The position numbers were made by a program, and so were the translations under genes. A model generated the notes under the pieces. That model saw only the letters and a list, made by a program, of their open reading frames with translations. It was not told the DNA's origin and searched no databases. Positions 52,611-62,630 of a DNA stretch of 64,000 bases are shown here, in pieces (positions within the stretch are counted from its first letter, which is position 1; the number at the start of each line of letters is the position of its first letter). Source of the DNA: an uncultured bacterium (GTDB taxonomy: Bacteria; Pseudomonadota; Gammaproteobacteria; Burkholderiales; Burkholderiaceae_C); NCBI GenBank assembly GCA_903928495.1, contig CAIYQZ010000050.1:23526-87525 (forward strand), written 5' to 3'.

Positions 52611-53894
52611 ATGACCACTCTGCCCCAAGGTTCCTTTCTCTCGCGCCAAGACGGTCAACTTCTACTGGAAGGTTGTGACCTGGCCGGTCTGGCCCGAACA
52701 CATCAGACCCCGCTGTTTGTCTACTCCAAAGCTGCCATGCTGCAAGCACTCGCTGCTTACCAGCGCGGTTTCGCTGGCCGCAGCGCCCTGGTGTGTTACG
52801 CCATGAAGGCCAACTCCACCCTGGCCGTGCTGCAAGTGTTTGCGCAGGCTGGATGCGGCTTTGACATCGTGTCAGGCGGTGAGCTGGACCGGGCGCTGGC
52901 TGCCGGGGCCACCCCATCCAACATCATTTTTTCCGGTGTGGGCAAAACCCGGGCCGAAATGACCAAAGCCCTTCAAGTCGGCATCGGGTGCTTCAATGTG
53001 GAAAGCCAGGCAGAGCTGGACGTCCTCAACGGCGTGGCCGTGAGCCTGGGCCTGCGCGCCCCGGTGAGCATCCGCGTCAACCCGAATGTCGATGCCAAAA
53101 CCCACCCATACATCTCCACTGGACTGAAGGGCAACAAATTCGGCATTGCCCACGAAGACGTGCTGGCCACCTACCAGCACGCGGCTGCCCAACCCGGCTT
53201 GGCCGTGAAGGGCATTGACTGTCACATCGGCTCTCAAATCACCGACACCGGCCCTTATCTGGATGCGATGGACCGTGTGCTGGACCTGGTGGCGGCCATC
53301 GAAGCGGCGGGCATTCCCCTGCACCACATCGACTTCGGCGGGGGCCTGGGCATTGACTACCAGGGCGACCAGCCCCCGGCCGCCGACGGCCTGTGGGCAC
53401 AACTGCTGGCGAAGCTGGACGCGCGGGGCTACGGCCAACGACAGTTGGTGATCGAGCCGGGCCGCTCACTCGTCGGCAATGCGGGTGTGTGTCTGACAGA
53501 AGTGCTGTACCTCAAGCCCGGCGAGCACAAAAACTTCTGCATCGTCGATGCGGCCATGAATGACCTGCCCCGCCCCGCCATGTACGAGGCATACCACCGC
53601 ATCGAGCCCCTGCAACCGCGCTCCGGCATGGCCGCGCAGACCTACGACGTTGTGGGCCCAGTGTGCGAAAGCGGGGACTGGCTGGGCCGAGACCGGGAAC
53701 TGGCTGTGGCCCCCGGCGACTTGCTGGCAGTGATGTCGGCCGGTGCGTACTGCATGAGCATGGCCAGCAACTACAACACGCGGGGAAGGGCAGCAGAGGT
53801 ATTGATCGACAACGGCCAGGCCCGCCTCATACGCCACAGGGAATCCACAGCCGACCAGTTGCGCCTGGAGTTGCCCCTGAATGCAAAGCCTTGA
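52611..53894 (+). CDS. lysA: Diaminopimelate decarboxylase
   Basis: The last step of lysine synthesis: PLP-dependent decarboxylation of meso-diaminopimelate. 427 residues. The PLP lysine is in CYAMKANSTLAVL, followed by GFDIVSGGEL, CHIGSQI, IDFGGGLGI, EPGRSLVGNAG, VCESGDWLG with the catalytic Cys, and SAGAYCMSMASNYN. ATG 52611. Downstream lies a dispersed repeat shared with the msrQ 3' end. Confidence 0.96.
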   Translation: MTTLPQGSFLSRQDGQLLLEGCDLAGLARTHQTPLFVYSKAAMLQALAAYQRGFAGRSALVCYAMKANSTLAVLQVFAQAGCGFDIVSGGELDRALAAGATPSNIIFSGVGKTRAEMTKALQVGIGCFNVESQAELDVLNGVAVSLGLRAPVSIRVNPNVDAKTHPYISTGLKGNKFGIAHEDVLATYQHAAAQPGLAVKGIDCHIGSQITDTGPYLDAMDRVLDLVAAIEAAGIPLHHIDFGGGLGIDYQGDQPPAADGLWAQLLAKLDARGYGQRQLVIEPGRSLVGNAGVCLTEVLYLKPGEHKNFCIVDAAMNDLPRPAMYEAYHRIEPLQPRSGMAAQTYDVVGPVCESGDWLGRDRELAVAPGDLLAVMSAGAYCMSMASNYNTRGRAAEVLIDNGQARLIRHRESTADQLRLELPLNAKP

Positions 53895-53908
53895 TGCGCC
53901 TAGTCGTC

Positions 53909-53952
53909 ATAGCAGACTATTGAATACCGTCAAGCGCTAGCGGCATTTTTTC
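53909..53952 (+). repeat. Dispersed AT-rich repeat, copy 7, overlapping the msrQ 3' end
   Basis: ATAGCAGACTATTGAATACC, then GTCAAGCGCTAGCGGCA and TTTTTTCT. On the other strand it supplies the last codons (KNAASA) and the TGA stop of msrQ. It is the best match to the in-gene copy at 20043. Confidence 0.75.
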
Positions 53953-54565
53953 TATAGAAATACCAAATACGCGCTGACAACAACGCCATCAACACGGTGG
54001 CGTACACCCACACCTCGGTGAAGTTGTTTTTGCCCGCCCGCATCCACCAGAAGTGGAGCACTGCCAGCACAGCCACTGCGTACACGGCTCGGTGCAGTGC
54101 ACGCCATCGGGCCGCACCCATCCAGCGGACGGCAGCATTGAAAGACGTGAGCGCCAACGCGAGCAACAGCACCCAACAAGCCATGCCCAGCGCAATGAAG
54201 GGACGTTTGGCCACATCAGCTAACACGTCCGCCCATGCGGCGCCCATATCCAGCCACACGTAAGCCGTCAGGTGCAAGCAGGCGTATGAAAACACAGTCA
54301 ATCCCAGCATTCGGCGAAAACGCACCAGCACTGGCATACCAAGCCATTGCCGCAATGGGGTCACGGCCAAAGCAACACACAAGAAGCGCAGGGTCCAGTC
54401 GCCGGTCGAGCGAATCAACGCCTCGGCCGGGTTGGCCCCCAGTTTGTTGCTGAATGCCGCCCACACAAGCCAGCACAAAGGCCCAGCCACTGTCAGCGCC
54501 AGAAGGGGTTTGGCGCTGCCGTGGCGACACAGTCGGTCTGCCTTCGCGCGCCACGCGCCTGCCAT
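53930..54565 (-). CDS. msrQ: MsrQ, heme-binding membrane subunit of periplasmic methionine sulfoxide reductase
   Basis: A 211-residue inner-membrane cytochrome b-type protein with five or six helices that feeds electrons to MsrP. Family features: STGDWTLRFLCVALAVTPLR, RRMLGLTVFSYACLHLTAYVW with heme-ligand His, and LHRAVYAVAVLAVLHFWW with two His. ATG 54565 begins 2 nt after the msrP stop. The C-terminal YRKNAASA and stop codon come from a dispersed repeat, so the natural end has probably been replaced. Confidence 0.93.
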   Translation of the reverse strand: MAGAWRAKADRLCRHGSAKPLLALTVAGPLCWLVWAAFSNKLGANPAEALIRSTGDWTLRFLCVALAVTPLRQWLGMPVLVRFRRMLGLTVFSYACLHLTAYVWLDMGAAWADVLADVAKRPFIALGMACWVLLLALALTSFNAAVRWMGAARWRALHRAVYAVAVLAVLHFWWMRAGKNNFTEVWVYATVLMALLSARIWYFYRKNAASA

Positions 54566-54567
54566 GA

Positions 54568-55554
54568 TCAATAGAACCGGCGCAAATCCATGCCTGCGTA
54601 CAACTGGCCCACCTGCGGCTCGTAGCCATTGAACATGAGGGTTTTGCGCTTTTTGGCAAACAGCCCGTCTTCACCGATTCGCCGCTCTGTGGCCTGGCTC
54701 CACCGGGGATGTGACACCTCGGGGTTCACGTTGGAATAGAAACCGTATTCCTGCGGCGCGGCCTGGTTCCAGGCGGTTTTGGGTTGCTGCTCCACAAACC
54801 GGATTTTCACCAGCGACTTGCCGCTTTTGAAACCATACTTCCAGGGCACCACCAGACGCACAGGCGCACCATTCTGGTTGGGCAACACCTCGCCATACAT
54901 GCCAAACGCCAACATGGCGAGCGGGTGCAGGGCCTCATCCATGCGCAAAGCTTCGACGTACGGCCAATCCAGCACACCGGCGCGCAGCCCTGGCATGGTG
55001 GCCCGGTCGGCCTGAGTCACGAACTCCACAAACTTGGCCGATCCCAACGGCTCGGCCTGACGAATCAATTCCGCGACCGAATAGCCAACCCACGGAATCA
55101 CCATGGACCACCCTTCCACACACCGCAGGCGGTAGATGCGCTCTTCCATCGGGGCCAAGCGCAACAGATCGGCCAGGTCAATGGTTTTGGGCTTTTTAAC
55201 CAACCCTTCGATCTGAACGGTCCATGGTTTGGTGCGCAGGGTGCCCGCCAGGCGGGCCGGGTCGGCCTTGTCAGTGCCGAATTCGTAGAAATTGTTGTAA
55301 GTGCTGGCGTCACCGTACGGTGTGGGCTTTTCCATCGTCATGGCCCCCGAGATTGCCGAGGGCCTGCCAGCCAAAGGAGCCAATTTTCCAGGGGGTGACA
55401 CCGTGGTAGCCCCGGCATCCCGGGCTGCCCACAGCGCGAGCGAGCCACCAGCCAAGCCGCTCGCCGCCATGCCCTGAATCAAGGCACGGCGGTTGACGTA
55501 CACACTGCGTGGTGTGATCTCGCTGGCAACAGGATGCTGAAACCCGTTGCGCAT
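54568..55554 (-). CDS. msrP: MsrP, molybdopterin-dependent periplasmic methionine sulfoxide reductase
   Basis: A 328-residue Tat-exported molybdoenzyme that repairs oxidised methionine in envelope proteins. The signal peptide has NRRALIQG then an Ala/Gly/Leu core. The molybdenum ligand Cys is in [18 protein letters not shown] 55554 overlaps the ccsB stop (TGATG), which couples it to the cytochrome c maturation genes. Confidence 0.95.
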   Translation of the reverse strand: MRNGFQHPVASEITPRSVYVNRRALIQGMAASGLAGGSLALWAARDAGATTVSPPGKLAPLAGRPSAISGAMTMEKPTPYGDASTYNNFYEFGTDKADPARLAGTLRTKPWTVQIEGLVKKPKTIDLADLLRLAPMEERIYRLRCVEGWSMVIPWVGYSVAELIRQAEPLGSAKFVEFVTQADRATMPGLRAGVLDWPYVEALRMDEALHPLAMLAFGMYGEVLPNQNGAPVRLVVPWKYGFKSGKSLVKIRFVEQQPKTAWNQAAPQEYGFYSNVNPEVSHPRWSQATERRIGEDGLFAKKRKTLMFNGYEPQVGQLYAGMDLRRFY

Positions 55555-56918
55555 CACAGCGCGCCGTAGCTGTGCAAACCCGACAGGAACATGTTCACGC
55601 CCAGGAAGGCGAACGTGGTAATCGCAAGTCCCACCAGCGCCCACCAGGCCGATACGGCACCGCGCAAACCTTTCATGAGACGCATGTGCAGCCAGGCGGC
55701 GTAGTTCAGCCACACGATCAGGGCCCATGTTTCCTTCGGGTCCCAGCTCCAGTAACCACCCCAGGCTTCAGCCGCCCACAGAGCGCCCAGCACCGTCGCA
55801 ATGGTGAAAAACGCAAAGCCAATGGCAATGGCCTTGTACATCACGTCGTCCATCACCTCGAAACTGGGCAGACGCTCGGCCAAGCGAACTCTCATGCCCA
55901 GAATGCCGGCGACAACCAAGGCTGAAATACCGAAATACACAAACCAGTAACTGCTGCCACCTTCCACTTTGCCCTGGCGGAACACCAGCGGCTCGAAACA
56001 CAGCACCACACCCAACGCCCAGAGGGGCGCGAGCTTGTACCAGCGCGTCTCGCTGGCAGACTGTTTGATGAGGTACGCAAAAGCCACCATGGCAGCGATG
56101 GCAAACGTGCCGTAGCCCACAAAATTGGCAGGAACGTGGATCTTCATCCACCAGCTCTGAAGGGCGGGAATCAAAGGCTGGATCTGGTGCGCTTCGCGGA
56201 CGACCGTGTACCAAAGCAAGAAGCCCACCGCAGCGCTGACCACCAGCATGACAAAAGCACCCAGGGACCGTGTCTTGTAGGTCTCCTCGTAATACAAGTA
56301 GAAGACCGCCGTCATCCAGCAGAACAAAATGAACACCTCGTAGAGGTTGCTCACGGGAATGTGGCCAATGTCAGGCCCCATCTGGTGGCCTTCGTACCAG
56401 CGAACCATGGTCCCGACCAACGCCAGCACCACAGCTGCCCAGGCCACCCGCGAGCCCAGCAACTCCATGGCGTCCGAGTTGGAGCGCAAGAAAACACCTG
56501 CCCAGTAAAACGCGGTGCTCATGAAGAACAGCACACTCATCCAGAGAATGGCCGATTGGCTGGACAGGAAGTACTTCAAGAGAAACGCCGTATCGGCACG
56601 CCCGAGATCGGCCTGACCGTTCACCTGGTACAGCCAAATGGCCAGCAATGACAGCGCTGCCACGCCTACCATCAGTGTTCGCAATGGCCGCCACAACCAG
56701 CCAACCCAAATCAGCGAAGGCACGGTGCCCAGCAAAATGGACTTTTCATAAAAGTCCATGACCGCACCGTAACGCATGAAGACCACGGTTGCAGCAACCA
56801 ACATCAGCAGCGCAAAGGCCCAATCAGTGCCATTTCGGCGACTGAAATAGCTTTGGTTCAGGGTGATCGCCTGGTTGCCGGAGGACGGCTTGGGGACGTT
56901 CATCGTTTGAGTGTTCAT
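55554..56918 (-). CDS. ccsB: System II cytochrome c synthase subunit CcsA/CcsB-type
   Basis: A 454-residue membrane protein that, with ResB, exports heme and attaches it to apocytochromes c. It has eight or more helices and the tryptophan-rich heme-handling WWD motif [15 protein letters not shown] near 395-409. Conserved external His residues flank it. ATG 56918 overlaps the resB stop (TGATG). Confidence 0.95.
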   Translation of the reverse strand: MNTQTMNVPKPSSGNQAITLNQSYFSRRNGTDWAFALLMLVAATVVFMRYGAVMDFYEKSILLGTVPSLIWVGWLWRPLRTLMVGVAALSLLAIWLYQVNGQADLGRADTAFLLKYFLSSQSAILWMSVLFFMSTAFYWAGVFLRSNSDAMELLGSRVAWAAVVLALVGTMVRWYEGHQMGPDIGHIPVSNLYEVFILFCWMTAVFYLYYEETYKTRSLGAFVMLVVSAAVGFLLWYTVVREAHQIQPLIPALQSWWMKIHVPANFVGYGTFAIAAMVAFAYLIKQSASETRWYKLAPLWALGVVLCFEPLVFRQGKVEGGSSYWFVYFGISALVVAGILGMRVRLAERLPSFEVMDDVMYKAIAIGFAFFTIATVLGALWAAEAWGGYWSWDPKETWALIVWLNYAAWLHMRLMKGLRGAVSAWWALVGLAITTFAFLGVNMFLSGLHSYGAL

Positions 56919-59056
56919 CACTGACCCTTGACGGAAGACAACTGGAGAAGGCGAGACTTGAGCGTTTCAAACTCTTCGTCAGCCTCCATGGTTTTGCGGT
57001 TGGTGGACAGGGCCATCGTGGCCTTTGAACCCGTGTCGGAACCCGGTGCCAGCCACACCCACAAGCGCCGCTCGCGGACATAGAGCATGGCAAAAACACC
57101 CACAATGAGGAAGAGACACCCCAGATACACAATGGTTTTTCCAGGCGCACGCGACACCTGGAACACGCTGGCCTGCACCTGCGTGAAGTCATCCATCATG
57201 AAGGTGAGGGGCGCGGTGTAAAAGAAAGAGTCACTCAGGCTCAGCACCGACTGCGTCATGAAGTTGCGAGCGTCATCATCGCGGGCCAATGGCTTGAGGT
57301 CTGCCTTCTCGCGCGCGAGTTGGTTCAGTTCAAACAACACACCATTGAGGATGCGCACCAGCACATCGCTGGCTTTTTCGCGCTCGGCCACTGGGACGTT
57401 CGACTCCATGAAGGCCGACACGGCTTGAAGCCCACCTTTGGGTGCACTGCTGCCCATTTCGGCGAGGATGGGATCCGACCCGGCAAACAGGTTCAGGGCG
57501 CGCGATGCCGAACCAGCCAATGCCTGCACCAATTCGGGTTTGCCGGGTTCCACGGCCTGCTCTGCATAACGAAGGACCGCCTTGTCGCGCATGGCAGGGT
57601 CCTTCAACGCCGCACGCAAGCGCATCCAACCCTGGATGCTGTCGCGGTCATCCACAGGGATGCGAAGGTAGCGGAAAGGCATCGCCGTGCTCTCCCTCAT
57701 CCCCAGCAGAAACATGCGAGTGCCGTCCACGTCCACCGGCAGCATGTAGTTGTTGAACTCGGTCGCCTGGCCGGCCGCGTCACGCAGCTTGTAGGAAAAA
57801 CTCGGCCCGATGTTGCGCAACACCTTTTCCGTGGGTGTCTTGTTGGCTGCACCCAGGCGGCTTTCGATGGAGTGACGCAGGTCGACCGCGCGCACATCGG
57901 TGGCAGACCCTGCCTGCGGACCGAAGTTTTCAACGTTGATCACCCTCAGCCCCGTGAACTCGACCGTCAGTTTGTCGTTGCCGTTGGTCAGCGCAGTGGA
58001 CCCGCCGATCACGCCTTCCAGCTTGAAAGGACGTGTGTCAGCTGCCATGGGAAGCGCCTGAAGCTTGATGGTTGAACCACCGTCATCGAAACTCGACTGG
58101 AACAGCTCCACGCCCTTGTAGTTGACGGGGTGGTTCACCATCACGCGCGCTTCGGTCGCTTCACCCGTGGCCAGGTCGTGGATCACGATGTCACTCGCAA
58201 ACAGCTTGGGCATGCCGGTGGAGTAATAGTCCACAACGAACTTTTTCAGTTCCACTGAAAACGGCAAATCCTGAACGAGCACGCCTGTGGGTTGCGACAG
58301 GATGGCTGTGCTGGAATTGCCGCCCTCGGTCACGAGCAGGTTGCCGCGAAAAGTCGGGTTCTGGGGCGACAAACGGTGCTGGGCCGGCACGTCGGCAATC
58401 AAACCGCCTCCGGTGAACACCGATTTGCCGTTGAACCACATCTGCGCGCGAACGACCAGGTCGCCATCGAGCAAGCCGCCAATGCACACCAGCACAATGG
58501 CGCTGTGGGCGGCCAGGTAGCCCAGCTTGTTGGCCACTCCGGCCTTGGCCGCAACCATCCAACCTTGACCCGCAGCAGTGTCGCGGGATTGCAGCTTCAC
58601 CTTCCAGCCGGCAGACACCAGGGCCTGCCCAATGTCATTGGCGGCAGTCTGAGGGTCGCTGGCGAGCGTGGCCTCGGCACGGTGCCCGAACGCCTTGAGG
58701 CTTTGCTCCCGAATGCCTTCCTTGTAGGTCTTGAAATCAGCGAGGATTTTGGGCGTGTTGCGGGCAATGCACAGGCTGGTGCTCACCACCAAAAACGCCA
58801 GGATGACCAGGAACCACCAAGCGCTGTAGACAGCGTACAAGTCGAGCTTGCCAAACACTTCCGACCAGAACGGGCCAAACTGGTTGACGTAGTTGTTCAG
58901 CGGCTCCCGTTGCTTGAGCACCGTCCCGATCACGGAGGCGATGCAAATCACCGTCAGCAGTGATATGGCAAAACGCATGGAGGACAACAACTCCACCGAG
59001 TTGGCCAACCAGCGCTGACGGGTTGTGATGCCCAGTCCTTCAGTAGTCACAGTCAT
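56918..59056 (-). CDS. resB: System II cytochrome c biogenesis protein ResB/Ccs1
   Basis: A 712-residue partner of CcsA. Three N-terminal helices (SMRFAISLLTVICIASVIGT; WWFLVILAFLVVSTSLCI; the third near 180-200) precede a long periplasmic domain and a last helix near 640-660 (VYLGCLFLIVGVFAML). The cytoplasmic tail is charged. ATG 59056. A terminator of the upstream cytochrome c4 gene lies just before it, so it probably has its own promoter. Confidence 0.94.
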   Translation of the reverse strand: MTVTTEGLGITTRQRWLANSVELLSSMRFAISLLTVICIASVIGTVLKQREPLNNYVNQFGPFWSEVFGKLDLYAVYSAWWFLVILAFLVVSTSLCIARNTPKILADFKTYKEGIREQSLKAFGHRAEATLASDPQTAANDIGQALVSAGWKVKLQSRDTAAGQGWMVAAKAGVANKLGYLAAHSAIVLVCIGGLLDGDLVVRAQMWFNGKSVFTGGGLIADVPAQHRLSPQNPTFRGNLLVTEGGNSSTAILSQPTGVLVQDLPFSVELKKFVVDYYSTGMPKLFASDIVIHDLATGEATEARVMVNHPVNYKGVELFQSSFDDGGSTIKLQALPMAADTRPFKLEGVIGGSTALTNGNDKLTVEFTGLRVINVENFGPQAGSATDVRAVDLRHSIESRLGAANKTPTEKVLRNIGPSFSYKLRDAAGQATEFNNYMLPVDVDGTRMFLLGMRESTAMPFRYLRIPVDDRDSIQGWMRLRAALKDPAMRDKAVLRYAEQAVEPGKPELVQALAGSASRALNLFAGSDPILAEMGSSAPKGGLQAVSAFMESNVPVAEREKASDVLVRILNGVLFELNQLAREKADLKPLARDDDARNFMTQSVLSLSDSFFYTAPLTFMMDDFTQVQASVFQVSRAPGKTIVYLGCLFLIVGVFAMLYVRERRLWVWLAPGSDTGSKATMALSTNRKTMEADEEFETLKSRLLQLSSVKGQ

Positions 59057-59090
59057 TCAGAACACCCGACAGAGGGCTTACCCATTGCAC

Positions 59091-59130
59091 ACAAAAGAAA
59101 AGGGCGAGCCAATCTTGAATTGACCCGCCC
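59091..59130 (-). terminator. Rho-independent terminator after cytochrome c4
   Basis: On the minus strand GGGCGGGTCAAT (59130-59119) pairs over 12 bp, two of them G-U, with ATTGGCTCGCCC (59113-59102), followed by TTTTCTTTT. It separates the cytochrome c4 transcript from resB. Confidence 0.85.
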
Positions 59131-59263
59131 GACTCGGAGCTTGAGACACGCGAAAAGTTCACCGTGTCCAGCATTTGACCGGCATTGTCGCGGTGGATAT
59201 TAACGTCGGCTTATATTCCGTGCCCGACAAAGGCCATCGCGTCGCCCCGACCCCACGGGCCAC

Positions 59264-59878
59264 TCAGCGAAGGCCGGCAATGTAATCAGAGACAGCCTTG
59301 ATCTCGCGGTCGTTCATCTTGGCGGCCACACCAGTCATTTGCGCGTTGTTCTTGCGCACACCGTCGCGGAAAGCAACGAGTTGTGACGCGGTGTATTCAG
59401 CATGCTGTCCGCTCAGGCGGGGGTATTGCGCTGGAATGCCGGCACCGTTGGGCGTGTGGCAGCTGGTGCAGGCGGCAATCTGGCGATCGGGAATGCCACC
59501 GCGGTAAATGCGCTCACCCAACGACACCAGGTCTTTGTTGGTGGCCACTCCGGTGGTCGCTTTCTGGGATGCCAGCCAGTAGGAGATGTTGCGCATGTCG
59601 TCGCCGGACAGAGCGGTGGCAAAGCCCAGCATGACGGCGTTCTCGCGCTTGCCGGATTTGAACTCTTGCAACTGCTTGGCCAGATACTCAGGGTGTTGCT
59701 GGGCCAGCTTGGGGTTCACGGGGGTGTTGGAGTTGCCATCCGCCGCATGGCAGGCGACGCATACCTGGCCGTACAACGCTGCACCTTTGGCCAAATCGGG
59801 CTTGGCGGTCTGGCCCTGAGCGGCGAAAGAGACAGCGGCGATGGCCGCGGCACCAAGGTAAGAAGCAAACAGTTTCAT
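59264..59878 (-). CDS. Diheme cytochrome c4-type protein
   Basis: A 204-residue periplasmic electron carrier. Signal peptide ends in AAQGQ. Two c-type heme sites, CVACH (about 48-52) and CTSCH (about 145-149), with matching Met ligands, put it in the cytochrome c4 family that links the bc1 complex to terminal oxidases. ATG 59878. It is next to the resB-ccsB maturation genes that attach its hemes, and divergent from yihA. Confidence 0.92.
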   Translation of the reverse strand: MKLFASYLGAAAIAAVSFAAQGQTAKPDLAKGAALYGQVCVACHAADGNSNTPVNPKLAQQHPEYLAKQLQEFKSGKRENAVMLGFATALSGDDMRNISYWLASQKATTGVATNKDLVSLGERIYRGGIPDRQIAACTSCHTPNGAGIPAQYPRLSGQHAEYTASQLVAFRDGVRKNNAQMTGVAAKMNDREIKAVSDYIAGLR

Positions 59879-59982
59879 GATGTGGGCTGTTGGAATGAGC
59901 GATGATGGGCAGTTGGACCGCGTGACCGCTGCGGTGCAAACCCCTCGAATTTTACATTGCCGCATCGGGAAAACCCCAAAAA

Positions 59983-60741
59983 ATGACCGAGACTTCCAAA
60001 GCAGCCTTGACCTCTGTCAACCCAGAAACCCATGCCGACGCCAAGACAGCCAATGCCTGGCTGCACACGGCGCGCTTCCTGACCACGGCTCCGCAGTTGC
60101 AACACCTGCCCCCGTTGGATGTGCCTGAAATCGCGTTTGTGGGGCGTTCCAACGCAGGCAAATCCACTTGCATCAACACGCTCACACAGCAAAAGCGCCT
60201 GGCTTTTGCATCCAAAACACCTGGGCGCACCCAGAGCATCAATCTGTTTGCGCTGGGCAAGCACAACGTCACCGATGCGGTGCTGGCTGACCTGCCGGGT
60301 TATGGTTATGCCGCCGTGCCCAAAGAAGCCAAACTGCGCTGGCAACGGGTCATGGCCAACTACCTGCGATCGCGCGAAAACCTGCGCGCAGTGGTGATGA
60401 TGTGCGACCCGCGCCTTGGGGTCACTGAACTCGATGACATCCTGCTCGACGTCATCAGGCCACGCGTGGAGCAAGGCCTGAAATTCCTGGTGCTGCTGAC
60501 CAAGTCCGACAAACTCACCCGCATGGAGGGCCAGAAGGTGCTTTCCATCACACAACTGCAAAGTGGTGGTGGTGAGGTGAAGCTGTTTTCGTCCCTCAAG
60601 AAGCAGGGCGTAGACGAAGTAGCGCAACTGCTTTGGCACTGGGCCCACCTGCCCGGCCCGGCCGGCGTGGGCACATCTCCCATGGCCGTGTCACCCGACG
60701 CAAACGCCCCTGACAACGACCCCCCTGCTCTCGATGACTGA
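59983..60741 (+). CDS. yihA: Ribosome biogenesis GTPase YihA/YsxC (EngB)
   Basis: A 252-residue GTPase for large-subunit assembly. G1 is GRSNAGKST near 54-62, G2 is in PGRTQ, G3 is DLPGYGYA, G4 is TKSDKL, and G5 lies near SSLKKQG. The C-terminal 30 residues are a Pro/Asp/Ala-rich tail. ATG 59983. The stop overlaps the following hydrolase gene by 8 bp. Confidence 0.95.
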   Translation: MTETSKAALTSVNPETHADAKTANAWLHTARFLTTAPQLQHLPPLDVPEIAFVGRSNAGKSTCINTLTQQKRLAFASKTPGRTQSINLFALGKHNVTDAVLADLPGYGYAAVPKEAKLRWQRVMANYLRSRENLRAVVMMCDPRLGVTELDDILLDVIRPRVEQGLKFLVLLTKSDKLTRMEGQKVLSITQLQSGGGEVKLFSSLKKQGVDEVAQLLWHWAHLPGPAGVGTSPMAVSPDANAPDNDPPALDD

Positions 60742-61672
60742 AGGTGACTCCATCCGCTCCCAGCGGCGTGTGTTGCCCCACGGCATCGAACTGAGCTGCC
60801 AGGTAACAGGCCCCGAACGCGGGCCGCTGATGGTGTTTTTGCATGGCTTCCCGGAAGCCGCCTTTGTGTGGGATGACTTGCTGAAGCACTTTGGGCAGCC
60901 CGCCCACGGTGGTTGGCGCTGTGTGGCTCCCAACTTGCGGGGCTACGAACACTCCAGTGCACCGCCTGATGTCGGCAGTTACCGCGCCAAACACCTGGTG
61001 CAAGACATTCAATGCCTCATCGAGGCTGAAGCCCTTGGCGCTGGTCGGCCAGACGAGCCCATCACGCTGGTAGCGCACGACTGGGGCGGCGCACTGGCCT
61101 GGGCGCTGGCCGCGCAGCACCCGCACCTGCTCAGACGCCTGACCATCGTCAACGCGCCGCACCCCGCCACGTTTTTGCGGGAACTGCAGCACTCTGCCAC
61201 CCAGCAAGCAGCCAGTGCATACATGAACTTTCTGGCCCGGCCAGATGCACCCACCCGTCTGGCCGAAGACGGGTACCGCCGCCTGTTTGATTTTTTCGAC
61301 AACATGGGGGCCAGCACTGGACCCCATGCCTGGCTCACACCCGCCCTGCGCCAGCGCTACCGTGACACCTGGGCGCTGGGGCTGAGCGGGCCTTGCCACT
61401 ACTACGGCGCATCACCTTTGCGGCCCGCCACCCCCACCGACCCCGCCGCACAGAATGTGCAACTGCCGCCAGGCTTGACCCAGGTGAACGTTCCCACTCA
61501 AGTGATTTGGGGCATGGGCGACACTGCCCTGCCCCCTGCGCTGCTGGACGGTCTGGAACACTGGGTGCCAAATTTGCGCGTGGACTGCGTGGCGGATGCC
61601 ACTCATTGGATCGTCCACGAGCAACCCCAGCGGGTGGCGGGGTTGGTGGAAGACTTCATTTCAAAAAGCTGA
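60734..61672 (+). CDS. Alpha/beta hydrolase, epoxide hydrolase-like
   Basis: A 312-residue soluble hydrolase. The oxyanion-hole motif is HGFPEAAFVW, the nucleophile elbow AHDWGG has Asp, as in epoxide hydrolases and dehalogenases, and the catalytic His is in DATHWIVHE. A cap domain with possible Tyr residues lies at about 130-215. Substrate unknown. ATG 60734 overlaps the yihA stop. Confidence 0.88.
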   Translation: MTEGDSIRSQRRVLPHGIELSCQVTGPERGPLMVFLHGFPEAAFVWDDLLKHFGQPAHGGWRCVAPNLRGYEHSSAPPDVGSYRAKHLVQDIQCLIEAEALGAGRPDEPITLVAHDWGGALAWALAAQHPHLLRRLTIVNAPHPATFLRELQHSATQQAASAYMNFLARPDAPTRLAEDGYRRLFDFFDNMGASTGPHAWLTPALRQRYRDTWALGLSGPCHYYGASPLRPATPTDPAAQNVQLPPGLTQVNVPTQVIWGMGDTALPPALLDGLEHWVPNLRVDCVADATHWIVHEQPQRVAGLVEDFISKS

Positions 61673-61676
61673 AAAG

Positions 61677-61706
61677 CCAATACAGATCAGCGCCAGAGGC
61701 ACTTTC
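61677..61706 (+). repeat. Dispersed AT-rich repeat, copy 8 (short or decayed)
   Basis: CCAATACAGATCAGCGCCAG followed by AGGCACTTT. Only the 3' half of the family pattern is clear. It lies between convergent hydrolase and acyltransferase genes. Confidence 0.5.
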
Positions 61707-61730
61707 AGCCTCAAATTCACAACGCCATTG

Positions 61731-62630
61731 TCAGCGGTAGACCGACGGGTGCCCTTCGGGCCGGGTTTTGAAGCGCTTGTGCACCCAGTAGTACTGCGTG
61801 GGCATGGTGGCCATCAGTGCTTCCAGCTCGCGGTTCATGCGGGCCGCGTCAGCGGTCACATCGTCGGTGGGATAGTGCTCCCAAGGTCGCAGCACCTCCA
61901 CGTCGTAGCCAGACGGGGTCATGCGGCTGATCACGGGCACCACCTGGGCACGGCCCAGGCGCGCAAACCGGGGCAGCGACGTCAGCGTGGCCACCGGCGT
62001 GCCGAAAAACGGTGTCCACACCGAATCGTTCATGCCGTGGTCCATGTCAGGCAGGAGGTACAGGGGCATGCCCTCGCGCAACGCTGCGGCGAGTGGTTTG
62101 AGCCCCTGCCACTTGGCCACCACCAGCGGATCACCAAAGCGCTGGCGCCCCTTCGCCATCCATGCATCCACGGCAGCGCTCGACTGCGGGGCATAAATGC
62201 CCGCACACCGTCGCGGCTGCAACAGAGTCAGCCCAATCCACCCGGCGTCCATGCCCACAAAGTGCGGGGCAAACACCACCGTTGGGGCATTACCAGCCAG
62301 TGCTTCCACATGTCCTGTCAACCTCAGCCGCTGGCGCACCACGCTGTCGGGTGACTCCCACAGCCAGCTGCGATCCAGCCAAGCCTGCGCAAAACGCACA
62401 AAGTGTGTGTGCACCGCACGGCGGCGCTGCGCTGGCGTGTCGTTCGGATAACACAGGCCCCAGTTCACCATGGCCACCCGGCGGCGGCCCATCGCAAACA
62501 CATACAAAGCCTGCCCCAGCAGCCACCCCAGGCCACGCACCATCGGCAGGGGCAGGCGTGATAAAGCCACCATGGTGGCAACGCCCATGCGGCTGACCAG
62601 CGACCCTTTGCGCGGCTGTGCGTTGCTCAT
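61731..62630 (-). CDS. lpxL: LpxL/HtrB-family lipid A acyltransferase
   Basis: A 299-residue inner-membrane-associated acyltransferase that adds a secondary acyl chain to lipid A. The catalytic HX4D is HFVGMD in FAPHFVGMDAGW. VFAMGRRRVAMVNWGLCYP near the N-terminus and YYWVHKRFKTRPEG at the C-terminus are characteristic. ATG 62630 overlaps the stop of the upstream acyltransferase (ATGA), so both are made together. Confidence 0.93.
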   Translation of the reverse strand: MSNAQPRKGSLVSRMGVATMVALSRLPLPMVRGLGWLLGQALYVFAMGRRRVAMVNWGLCYPNDTPAQRRRAVHTHFVRFAQAWLDRSWLWESPDSVVRQRLRLTGHVEALAGNAPTVVFAPHFVGMDAGWIGLTLLQPRRCAGIYAPQSSAAVDAWMAKGRQRFGDPLVVAKWQGLKPLAAALREGMPLYLLPDMDHGMNDSVWTPFFGTPVATLTSLPRFARLGRAQVVPVISRMTPSGYDVEVLRPWEHYPTDDVTADAARMNRELEALMATMPTQYYWVHKRFKTRPEGHPSVYR

